Shown here piece by piece: positions 1 through 7,501 of a stretch of DNA of 64,000 bases (the first letter of the stretch is position 1; the number at the start of each line of letters is the position of its first letter). Below the pieces are notes generated by a model. The model saw nothing but the letters and a program-made list of their open reading frames with translations. It searched no databases and had not been told where the DNA came from. A program made the position numbers and the translations under genes. The DNA lies in NCBI GenBank assembly GCA_021732025.1, contig JAKFVU010000036.1, forward strand, positions 124,001-188,000, given 5' to 3'. The DNA is from Candidatus Obscuribacterales bacterium. GTDB lineage: Bacteria > Cyanobacteriota > Vampirovibrionia > Obscuribacterales > Obscuribacteraceae.

Positions 1-995
1 CAAGGAATTTTGTGGTTCTTGCTGCCAATGAACGGGCACAGACCGTAAACCACCACAAGACGAGCAATCAAAATCAAAAATATGCCAACTCCTATCTGCA
101 CGCCGTATTTGACAAGCAAATCAAATTTGATCTGCAAACCGATCAGAAGGAAAATTAGTGAATTTACGAGAAATGCGGTGTATTCCCAAAAAGAGTTTAC
201 TGCCATTCTTGTGCCCGCTGACATACCAGTGCGACTACCGTAGTTGCCGATTATTACACCGGCCGCCACCACACTTAGTACTGCAGATACTTGTAGGTGT
301 TCTGCGATCAAGTACGAACCATAAGCGAGAATTGTTGTAAGGGTGATTTCGAGCAAATGGTCATCGAATAATCTTGTTACTCGCGAAGCGGCATATCCAA
401 GAAGTGCTCCGGTGGCACAGCCACCGAGTACGACAACCAAGAAACTCCCTGCTGTCGCTGCGACTGAAAAGGATGTGCCGGTAAGGACAATAGCTAGGAC
501 TAATTTGAACAGTACGACTGCTGTGCCGTCATTGAATAGACTTTCTCCTTCCAAAAGCATCGTCAATCCACTATCCATGCCGAGCTTTCTGAATAATGCT
601 AAAACCGAAATAGGATCAGTAGCAGCTATCATTGCGCCAAATAAAAAAGCTGGTCCTAAGGCTACATTGGCTAAATAATGCATTCCGAACGCAACAATTA
701 GAGTGTTAATTACAACTCCAACTGTTGCTAACACTGTGATTGGCATCCAGCTTTTTCTCAATTCGGAAAGCTGTATATTCCAGGACGCTTCGAATAGAAC
801 TGCTGGTAAGAAAATCAATAGAATTAAATCGGGTGTTAATTCGACTGGCGGCAGGAGATGGCAGAGTCCAATTATCAACCCAACGATAACTAGCGCTATT
901 GAATACGGTAGCTTAATCCATTTCACAGACATTGCTACGGTAGCTGTGACCATGAGCAGAACTACAAAAATATCAATATGGATGGCTTCGTGCAT
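1..995 (-). CDS. Na+/H+ antiporter, CPA1 (NhaP-like), C-terminal part cut by window edge
   Basis: An inner-membrane exchanger that moves Na+ (or K+) out against H+. The frame runs from an ATG at 995 off the left edge, giving 331 residues of almost continuous hydrophobic helices. Two family signatures are present: ATDP at about residues 125-128 and ESLFNDG at 151-157, whose Asn-Asp pair is the ion site in CPA1 transporters. The start lies 37 bases after the stop of the CaCA exchanger gene upstream on the same strand, so the two are probably co-transcribed as an ion-homeostasis pair. The C terminus, including any cytosolic regulatory domain, is outside the window. Family assignment is firm; the ion preferred is not known. 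Confidence 0.88.
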   Translation of the reverse strand, partial: MHEAIHIDIFVVLLMVTATVAMSVKWIKLPYSIALVIVGLIIGLCHLLPPVELTPDLILLIFLPAVLFEASWNIQLSELRKSWMPITVLATVGVVINTLIVAFGMHYLANVALGPAFLFGAMIAATDPISVLALFRKLGMDSGLTMLLEGESLFNDGTAVVLFKLVLAIVLTGTSFSVAATAGSFLVVVLGGCATGALLGYAASRVTRLFDDHLLEITLTTILAYGSYLIAEHLQVSAVLSVVAAGVIIGNYGSRTGMSAGTRMAVNSFWEYTAFLVNSLIFLLIGLQIKFDLLVKYGVQIGVGIFLILIARLVVVYGLCPFIGSKNHKIP

Positions 996-1032
996 GGTTT
1001 ATTACTATTCCAGGTTGAGTTGGCTTGAACTT

Positions 1033-2040
1033 TTAGTGCACCGTGAAAAGTAGATAGTTGGCCATTATGTAAACTACTAAGATGGCAAAGGCATCTCCGG
1101 CCAAGAACAACAGTTTTTTCTCAGAGCGATAGGTGAGGCCGATTACAACTATTGCCATTGATACCACTGCGGTCAGTGCTGTTAAGACATTTATCTCAGA
1201 CACTGAGCGCAATAGAGGTGCTTTAAGGTAACAGAAATCAATGGCCGCAAGAATAGCGACATTGAAAAGATTGCTGCCCAAGAGATTAGCCACAGCCATA
1301 TCGAAAGCACCAATGCGAGCTGCTGCAACTGAAACGGTAATTTCTGGCAGCGAAGTTGTTATGGCAATAAATGAAGAGCCAATGAAACTCTCGCCCCAAC
1401 CAGTTGTTTTCGCAATTTTTTCACCAATCTCTGGTAGATAGCAGGCAGCTGCAACAATCATCAAAGAGTAGAGCGTAAAGAAAAGAACTGATTTGCGCAG
1501 AGTTGATCCTGGTTGTTCAGCCTCAGCTATTTCACCAGCAAATTCTTTCACCCGTGATTTTTCGTAAGAGTATATTAGCTTCATAGCAAGAAGATAGACA
1601 GCAATAAAGACCAGGCTCAGTGGGTCGATTGAGTTGAGTGAACTGAGGATTGGCAGATGCTTACCAAATAGAATATCAATTGCTGCAAGACTCACTAGAA
1701 TGATGCCAAAGCCCGCTGATAGCATGTGCCCTTGATGCACCATATGTGATACTGGTTTTCCTTTCGATAGCAGATCAAGACCTGCTATTACCAGCATATT
1801 GAACATACAACTGCCGAGGGTTCCGGACACCGCCATGTCTGGCAGGTCGTTAAGTGTAACTGCAGAAATTCCAGTTATAAGCTCAGGTAACGAGGTTATG
1901 GTTGCTAGCAGCACTAGGCCTACCCAGTTGCGACCAAGGCCTGTTTTGTCGGCTATGACATCTCCGTGTAACGTCAGTTTGGTACCGGCAAACATAATTA
2001 CGCCAGCGCACAGAGCAAACTCTATCCAGATGGTTAACAT
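1033..2040 (-). CDS. Sodium/calcium exchanger family (CaCA) membrane protein
   Basis: A 335-residue polytopic membrane protein of the Ca2+/cation antiporter superfamily, which exports Ca2+ in exchange for Na+ or H+. It shows the two inverted alpha repeats that define the family: TSLPE at residues 49-53 followed by a GTLGSCMFN segment, and TTSLPE at about 229-233 followed by NLLGSNLFN. The acidic residue in each repeat is the expected ion ligand. The length matches bacterial YrbG-type exchangers. The middle loop (about 160-182) is charged and probably cytosolic. It starts with ATG at 2040 and lies directly upstream of the CPA1 gene on the same strand. Confidence 0.88.
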   Translation of the reverse strand: MLTIWIEFALCAGVIMFAGTKLTLHGDVIADKTGLGRNWVGLVLLATITSLPELITGISAVTLNDLPDMAVSGTLGSCMFNMLVIAGLDLLSKGKPVSHMVHQGHMLSAGFGIILVSLAAIDILFGKHLPILSSLNSIDPLSLVFIAVYLLAMKLIYSYEKSRVKEFAGEIAEAEQPGSTLRKSVLFFTLYSLMIVAAACYLPEIGEKIAKTTGWGESFIGSSFIAITTSLPEITVSVAAARIGAFDMAVANLLGSNLFNVAILAAIDFCYLKAPLLRSVSEINVLTALTAVVSMAIVVIGLTYRSEKKLLFLAGDAFAILVVYIMANYLLFTVH

Positions 2041-2077
2041 TAGCAGTACACCGTGCTTTCAAGAAATGACAATAAAA

Positions 2078-2105
2078 AAGGTGCCGCTATTATGTGCGGC
2101 ACCTT
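2078..2105 (-). terminator. Rho-independent terminator of the small lipoprotein gene
   Basis: A perfect 10-bp stem (AAGGTGCCGC / GCGGCACCTT) with an 8-base loop. Read on the minus strand it is followed by a run of T (CTTTTTTATTG). It lies 22 bases beyond the stop of the lipoprotein gene and before the CaCA gene. Confidence 0.85.
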
Positions 2106-2127
2106 GAGAATATCAGAATCACCAATA

Positions 2128-2394
2128 CTAGTGGTCTTTCTTTCCGCTCTTCTTGGAAGTAGTTTTCTTAGTTTCTTTTGTCTCTTCGGTCTTTACTTCT
2201 GTTGTTGCTTCAGCGTCAGTTGCTGCGCTGGTATCGCCTTCTGTGCTAGCGGCAGTATCGGCACCGGTGGTCGCAGTGCTCTCAGTTGTTGTCGAGGTGG
2301 TCGTGCTTGTCGAGGCGGCATCTTGCTGGGAACAACCAGTGGCAGTATAAGCAACCACAATGAGCGCAGCCAGTAAGCTAATGGAATGACGCAT
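2128..2394 (-). CDS. Small Thr/Ser/Ala-rich lipoprotein, unknown function
   Basis: An 88-residue protein with a lipoprotein signal: a short positive start, a hydrophobic stretch, and the lipobox TATGC, so Cys21 should be lipidated. The rest has no globular character. Residues 24-70 are a Thr/Ser/Ala/Glu low-complexity region and the tail is Lys-rich (TKKTTSKKSGKKDH). Such a protein may act as a flexible envelope spacer, but nothing proves a role. The gene is real rather than a shadow: AGGAG sits 7 bases before the ATG and a strong terminator follows. It is monocistronic. Confidence 0.7.
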   Translation of the reverse strand: MRHSISLLAALIVVAYTATGCSQQDAASTSTTTSTTTESTATTGADTAASTEGDTSAATDAEATTEVKTEETKETKKTTSKKSGKKDH

Positions 2395-2657
2395 TTTATC
2401 TCCTAATCGATAGGTTATTTATTTTCGGTGACTACTAATTGGCGATCCTCTATTGCCGAGGTCTAAGGCAGAAGATAAAAAGAAGGAGACGAAGCCGAAT
2501 ATTTATCAGTGAGAATCACCAGATGGCAATGCTATAGAAAAGTTCTTGCGAAAAGCTTGCCAACAAACTTCCAGGCGGACTTTGCAACTCTGGTCACCTG
2601 TAGTTCTACTTTGAGCGTGTAAGATAACTTCAGCATTGCTTTCTAAAAGAGGAATCC

Positions 2658-3734
2658 ATGGGCTTCAAGTTACTTGCTCACGTAGATGAGTCGCGCTTGA
2701 GCGCACTGCAAAACCGCTTAGAGGCAATTAGTCTCCTTAGCCCTGAGTTTCTCATATTGCTTTCAGGTGCAACTGTTATCGCTACACTAGGCCTTTTCCA
2801 AAATAGTGCAGCCGTGATCATTGGAGCCATGATTATCGCGCCTCTTATGCGACCACTGGTTGCATTGTCTTTGGCGACGATAACCGCTGATACAGCTCTA
2901 CTTCGACGTGCCCTTCTCACTTTAACTGTTGGGTCGATAACTGGCTTGTCAATTGCTACGGTGATGGCCTGTTTTCTGCGGTCTCTTGAGCTTAGTCCCG
3001 AAATTTTGGGAAGAACTCATCCAACCTTACTAGATCTAGGTGTGGCTCTAGTTGCTGGTGCTATTGGTGCCTATTGTCAGACTAATGCAAAATTGGCAGA
3101 TAGTCTTGCCGGTGTTGCCATAGCTGTGGCTCTGGTGCCACCCCTAAGTGTAGTGGGGATTGGTCTGGCATCGAATGAAACAGCCATTTGGACAGGGGCT
3201 GCTTTGCTCTATGTAACAAACTTGATTGGCATTACTCTGGCTGGGTCTATGGTGTTTCTGCTTATGGGGTACACACCATTGCAGCAAGCCAGGAAAGGGT
3301 TGGCTATTTCTTTTGCAATTACTGTTCTGCTTATTCTTCCCTTGGCTCTGAGTATGCGTGAACTAGTATTAGAAAATCAGATTAGCGCCAAGGTTCGCAA
3401 TCTATTAACAGACAAAACTCTAACTTTTAGGGGAGTGCAATTACGAGAAGTAGAGGTGAAACGCTTTAGGTCACCAACGCGCGTCAATGCTACGGTAATT
3501 GCTTCTGATTGGCCAATTACACCCAATCAAGTCAAATTGGTACAAGACTTTCTGATCAAGGAGATTGCCATGCCCATTGAGTTTCGTTTGCGAATTATAC
3601 CGGCTCAAGAATTGTCTGCCGCTGATATTTTGCCTGAAGTAATACAAAAATCAGAGTCAGTAGAGGCGCCACCGACAACTGATGCTGGTACTGAACTTTC
3701 AGAACCAGCGCCAGTTGTTCCAGCGAATAATTGA
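2658..3734 (+). CDS. DUF389 (TIGR00341-type) membrane protein
   Basis: A 358-residue inner-membrane protein of the DUF389 family, whose biochemical role is not established. The core (about residues 30-235) has at least six hydrophobic helices and the conserved family segments SAAVIIGAMIIAPLMRPL near residue 50-66 and GVAIAVALVPPLSVVGIGLA near 152-170. After the membrane part comes a soluble alpha/beta region with no motif I recognise and a Pro/Ser/Glu-rich tail of about 35 residues. AGAGGA lies 5 bases before the ATG. It stands alone; its 3' end faces the histidine kinase gene 30 bases away. Confidence 0.8.
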   Translation: MGFKLLAHVDESRLSALQNRLEAISLLSPEFLILLSGATVIATLGLFQNSAAVIIGAMIIAPLMRPLVALSLATITADTALLRRALLTLTVGSITGLSIATVMACFLRSLELSPEILGRTHPTLLDLGVALVAGAIGAYCQTNAKLADSLAGVAIAVALVPPLSVVGIGLASNETAIWTGAALLYVTNLIGITLAGSMVFLLMGYTPLQQARKGLAISFAITVLLILPLALSMRELVLENQISAKVRNLLTDKTLTFRGVQLREVEVKRFRSPTRVNATVIASDWPITPNQVKLVQDFLIKEIAMPIEFRLRIIPAQELSAADILPEVIQKSESVEAPPTTDAGTELSEPAPVVPANN

Positions 3735-3764
3735 ACAGAATTTGATAGTGTTGCTGCTAAGTAA

Positions 3765-5228
3765 TCAACCGCATTTGGGAAAGCTAATGGTGATCGATGT
3801 GCCTTTATTATTGGCGCCTGACTCAACTGCAATCGTGGCCTTATGACTGGTGGCAATTTCTTTCACGATGGCAAGGCCAAGGCCTGTGCCGGGTTTTGCT
3901 GTTGCAGTTCCGCGATAGAAGCGTTCAAAGACCTTCTCTCTCTCATCTTCGGCAATGCCGCAGCCACTGTCTTCTATTGCTAACAATGCTTGACCAGCCG
4001 CAACTGTGATTTTTACTAGTATCTTGTCGCCTGGCTCAGAGTAGAGAATGCTATTCTCAATCAAGTTCGAGATTAGCTCTTCAAGCCCGTTTTGTTCACC
4101 GTAGACAAATGCTGGTTCGGCTGGTGCCAGAAACTCAAATTCAAGTTTATTGCGAATTGCCTCAGGCACATGGGCTGCTGTTACTGCTGATGCGATAGTG
4201 CTCAATTCAAGTTTAGAAAACGGTTTTGTGGCATTAGCACCTGGTTCTGAGCGTGCCAGCACCAAGAGTCGATTGACCATTCGGCTCATGCGGTTGATCG
4301 CCGCTTCTAGCTCGCCGAGGACCCCCTGCACCTCTGAGTCTTTGACCATTTTGCGCACGAGATCACAGTATGTCGTCACTACCGCGAGCGGTGTTCTTAG
4401 CTGATGGGCGGCATTTGAAGTAAATCGCTTTTGCAATTCAATGTCATTTTCAAGTTGCTTAAATAGGCTATTTAAGGCCTTAATTAGTGAAATAATTTCT
4501 ACTGGTTCGTCCACATTGAGAGGGCTAAGATCCCCAGCCGCCCTTGCTTGCACTGCCTTCTCCACGTTTGCTAGAGGGCGTAATCCTCTGCCCACTCCAA
4601 TCCAGATCGCTCCTGCTCCGCATATTATTATGGCAATCTGGGCCAAGAAAATACTGATAGAAATTTGATTAGCAAGCTCTTTGCGAGTATTTCTGGTTTC
4701 GGCTGCTTGAATAACCAAATGATCAAAGAGCGAGTCTGGCGTGGGCACAGTGAGAGTCATGACTCTAATTTCTCGACCTTTGAATTCTATTGTGCGAAAG
4801 CTTGGTTCTTCATCATATTTCTTCGGCAGCGGAGGTTTCTTGCCATCCGCCTCAGATAGCGAAGTCGATGCGGTAGTAGAGCCTGGGCCGTTCTTGTCAA
4901 TTGATGGGGGCAGAGGTAAGAGTTTGTCGCCTGAAATAACTTTGCCGTCCGGCGAAATTACCTGAAAATAGAAATCGTCTTGATAGTTATGCTTGAGAAT
5001 GGCCAACGCTGCCGGTGGGAGATCAACCGTCAGCTTGTCGCCATTGGTCTTAATTCTGGCGATTACAGAGTCGGCAGAGTTCGCTAATTGTTTGTCGTAG
5101 ATGCTGCGTGCTAAAGCTAAGCCGAGAAAATAAGAGGCAAATGTGCTCACTAGTGCCAGGCTTAGCAGAGGTACTAGAAGCCAGATTAATAGGTGATACC
5201 TTATCGATTTTTTCCACTGTCTACTCAA
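3765..5228 (-). CDS. Two-component sensor histidine kinase (QseC/TctE type)
   Basis: A 487-residue membrane sensor kinase. Helices at about 15-40 and 190-213 flank an extracytoplasmic sensor region of roughly 150 residues that contains a Pro/Lys/Ser-rich loop. A HAMP-like linker follows, then the phosphoacceptor box NAAHQLRTPL (His275), the N-box NLIENSILYS, and the ATP-lid boxes EDSGCGIAEDE and GTGLGLAIVKE. All catalytic elements are intact. It begins with TTG at 5228, overlapping the last 8 bases of the response-regulator gene, so the two are translationally coupled. The signal sensed cannot be read from the sequence. Confidence 0.9.
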   Translation of the reverse strand: MSRQWKKSIRYHLLIWLLVPLLSLALVSTFASYFLGLALARSIYDKQLANSADSVIARIKTNGDKLTVDLPPAALAILKHNYQDDFYFQVISPDGKVISGDKLLPLPPSIDKNGPGSTTASTSLSEADGKKPPLPKKYDEEPSFRTIEFKGREIRVMTLTVPTPDSLFDHLVIQAAETRNTRKELANQISISIFLAQIAIIICGAGAIWIGVGRGLRPLANVEKAVQARAAGDLSPLNVDEPVEIISLIKALNSLFKQLENDIELQKRFTSNAAHQLRTPLAVVTTYCDLVRKMVKDSEVQGVLGELEAAINRMSRMVNRLLVLARSEPGANATKPFSKLELSTIASAVTAAHVPEAIRNKLEFEFLAPAEPAFVYGEQNGLEELISNLIENSILYSEPGDKILVKITVAAGQALLAIEDSGCGIAEDEREKVFERFYRGTATAKPGTGLGLAIVKEIATSHKATIAVESGANNKGTSITISFPKCG

Positions 5229-5883
5229 TGATGAACCCTAACCCTTTCACCGTTTGAATTGAGCAGCCTGAATGTTCGATTTTTTTGCGCAGTCTATGTA
5301 TGACGATGTCGAGTGCATTGCTCGACATATCACGTTCTAGAGATGAAAGGTGTTCGATTAAGTCGTTCTTGAAGACTACTCTTCCTCTTCTTTGAAGCAT
5401 CAATTCTAGTACTAGATATTCCCGCGCTGATAAGTCTATTGGCTGATCGTCGATAGAAAATCTATTGGCGAAGGTGTCTAGGCTGAGTGAGCCAACTTTG
5501 ATTGCTGTCTGGTTGGCCCATTTGTCCTTCCGCAGGAGGGCTCTTATTCTTGCCTCAAGTTCGCCCACGTTGAACGGTTTGCAAAGATAGTCATTGGCAC
5601 CAAGATCAAGGCCGTGAATTCTATCTTCAGGAGTATCGCGAGCAGTCAAAATGAGAACGGGCAATGACTTTCCCACTTTTCGTAAGTTTTCGAGCACAGT
5701 TAATCCGTCTCTTTGAGGCAGGCCGATGTCTAAGATAACGAGATCATAGGCATTGCTAAATACGGCAGCTTCAGCGTCCACGCCATTTTTTGCGCTGTCA
5801 ATTTTGTGACCGCTATGCCGTAAGGTCCTAGATAGTCCGTCTGACAAAAACTGGTCGTCTTCTGCCAGCAGTATGTAAGCCAT
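5221..5883 (-). CDS. OmpR/PhoB-family response regulator
   Basis: A 220-residue DNA-binding response regulator, cognate to the overlapping kinase. The receiver domain (1-115) has the acidic pair ED/D at residues 8-10, the phosphorylated Asp52 in VILDIGLP, and Lys102 in CKPFN. Residues 125-220 form the winged-helix effector domain, with ARE-YLVLELML and the recognition segment ALDIVIHRLRKKI. Length and layout are typical. Its start is 63 bases after the GT20 gene stop on the same strand, so GT20-regulator-kinase may form one transcript. That would link the sensor to osmoprotectant synthesis, which is inference. Confidence 0.93.
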   Translation of the reverse strand: MAYILLAEDDQFLSDGLSRTLRHSGHKIDSAKNGVDAEAAVFSNAYDLVILDIGLPQRDGLTVLENLRKVGKSLPVLILTARDTPEDRIHGLDLGANDYLCKPFNVGELEARIRALLRKDKWANQTAIKVGSLSLDTFANRFSIDDQPIDLSAREYLVLELMLQRRGRVVFKNDLIEHLSSLERDMSSNALDIVIHRLRKKIEHSGCSIQTVKGLGFIIE

Positions 5884-5946
5884 TGTTTAAGTTGCTCTTG
5901 TTCTTTGGAAGGCCGTACCTCAATTGTAAACCGTTATTTGGTAGTG

Positions 5947-7374
5947 CTAACCGATTTGCCTTTCGAGGATTGACTTAGACTTCGACCAGCGGCATTGCTG
6001 GTCAAACAATTGCCACCAACGAGTGAGAGAGTTGGCCGCCAGAGATTCTTTCATTTCATGCGCGCGAATCGCTTTTTCTCTGTCACTCATACTCAAGCAC
6101 TGCGCTATGGCGTGAGCAAAGGCTTCCGGATTGTGTGGATCAAGTTCCACGCATCCATTGCCGAGTTCTTTGAACGCACCAGCTCCCCTTGAAAGACCGA
6201 GCACTCCGGGGTGCGATTTCTGGCAAGCAACGAACTCTTTGGCAGTTAGATTTAAACCGTCTCTAACGGGGCTAACAAGCATTACAGCAGCTTTGCTATA
6301 TAGGGCGGCTAGTTCGGCTCCGCTTCGAGGCTCATCGGTCCAAACAAGAGGCTGCCAGTTACCGGTCGCTCTATGTGAGTTGAGTGAGGTTTGACGCTCC
6401 TGGCAATTTTGCCAGTAGCGATCAAATTCTGGCAGTCCTTGTCTAGACCTTGTCCCAAGTTGGAGGAAGGAAACTTTCTGTTGCCACTGTGGATATTTCT
6501 CGAAGAAACATTCAATGGCAGTGAATCTCTCGGCCAATCCTTTGGTATAGTCGGCCCGATCTACGCTTAAGATAATTGGCATGTCTGGTGGAGTAAAAAT
6601 TTGCTGACGTAGATTTCCTAGATTTGCCAAATCACTCCAATGTTCACTGTCAATTCCGAGTGGAGCGCAGACGAACTTTGTAGAGTGCGACCGGTAGCTT
6701 GTTTTGTCTATAAGTTTGATTGTGTGATCAGAGTTTTGGACATTAAACTGAGTCATGTGGTCAGTGACAAAGTTGAAGAAATTTTGGCGATATTCGTCGG
6801 TATGAAAGCCGACCACGTTGGCGTGAAGCAGACCTGCTGCTATCTCGGTCATAGCATCAACATGTTCTGGATTGACATATTTAGGCCATGGAATATGCCA
6901 GAAGACAAAACTCTCTGTTGCGTTTTTGAGTAGTTTTGGCATCAGTGCAAATTGGTAGTCATTTACGAAAAAGCCGTTGGTTCCACTGGTGGCATTTCGT
7001 AGCCTGAATGCTATACCAGAGTTAAATGCCTTGTAGCAGAGCCGCTCTTGTTGCGAATAGTGAGCGAACTGAGGTAGATCGTGCAATACAGGCCAAAGAA
7101 AATTGTTGCAATACTTGTAGTGGTTTTCAATTAGATTGCTATCAAGTGCATAGTCAGTGTCTTCGTCGTCGACACCTTTGCAAATTAGACGATCGCCATC
7201 GATGAACCACCATTCATTAGAGCTATTTTCTTGCTCGAATATTTGGGTAATTGCGCTGGATACGCCACCGGGTGCGCTCGGTCCACGATATGAAAGTATT
7301 TGCATGTCAACCTCGATTATCTCAACGTCGTCGCCTCTGGGCGTCACGCTTTTTGAAGACTCTGTATTCAGCAT
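5947..7374 (-). CDS. GT20 glycosyltransferase, trehalose-6-phosphate or glucosylglycerol-phosphate synthase-like
   Basis: A 475-residue GT20 enzyme that should join a nucleotide-sugar glucose to a phosphorylated acceptor (glucose-6-P in OtsA, glycerol-3-P in GgpS). Seen: SYRGPSAPGGVSS near the N terminus (the NR-x-GG loop), FWHIPWP, VDRADYTKGL (Arg273 and Lys278, the phosphate-binding pair) and SPVRDGLNLTAKE near 372. The usual HDYH motif reads NDYQ at about 138-141, so acceptor recognition may differ. I chose ATG 7374; a TTG at 7428 would place repeated operator-like DNA inside the gene. A HAD sugar-phosphatase gene lies in the divergent operon and would complete the two-step route. The exact product is unresolved. 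Confidence 0.82.
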   Translation of the reverse strand: MLNTESSKSVTPRGDDVEIIEVDMQILSYRGPSAPGGVSSAITQIFEQENSSNEWWFIDGDRLICKGVDDEDTDYALDSNLIENHYKYCNNFLWPVLHDLPQFAHYSQQERLCYKAFNSGIAFRLRNATSGTNGFFVNDYQFALMPKLLKNATESFVFWHIPWPKYVNPEHVDAMTEIAAGLLHANVVGFHTDEYRQNFFNFVTDHMTQFNVQNSDHTIKLIDKTSYRSHSTKFVCAPLGIDSEHWSDLANLGNLRQQIFTPPDMPIILSVDRADYTKGLAERFTAIECFFEKYPQWQQKVSFLQLGTRSRQGLPEFDRYWQNCQERQTSLNSHRATGNWQPLVWTDEPRSGAELAALYSKAAVMLVSPVRDGLNLTAKEFVACQKSHPGVLGLSRGAGAFKELGNGCVELDPHNPEAFAHAIAQCLSMSDREKAIRAHEMKESLAANSLTRWWQLFDQQCRWSKSKSILERQIG

Positions 7375-7385
7375 AGGAGGCTGGT

Positions 7386-7451
7386 TTTTCAAACGCGTTT
7401 CGCTGATGTCAATGCTTTGGCGTTTCAAACGCGTTTCAAATGCGTTTCAAA
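7386..7451. promoter_or_regulatory. Operator-like repeat cluster between divergent GT20 and glucosidase genes
   Basis: The unit GCGTTTCAAA occurs at 7420-7429, 7431-7440 and 7442-7451, an exact 11-bp period, with a related copy near 7395-7402. Two perfect 10-bp palindromes AAACGCGTTT lie at 7391-7400 and 7427-7436. A central CG inside A/T-flanked half-sites is the usual look of LacI/GalR-family operators. The cluster sits in the only intergenic gap between the two divergent gene sets and probably controls both. The regulator is not in the window. Confidence 0.6.
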
Positions 7452-7501
7452 TTTCGATTGCAGATGCAAATTAACCAGAGTTTGCAGTTTCTTGGAGCTG
7501 C

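Noticed and set aside
158-1053. Three plus-strand open frames at the left edge
   Set aside because: They run antisense to a clear CPA1 antiporter frame with ATDP and ESLFNDG motifs; their translations are low-complexity.
2053-2376. Plus-strand Cys/Ser-rich frame over the small lipoprotein
   Set aside because: It is antisense to a gene with a ribosome site, lipobox and terminator; its composition is the mirror of the Thr/Ala-rich coding strand.
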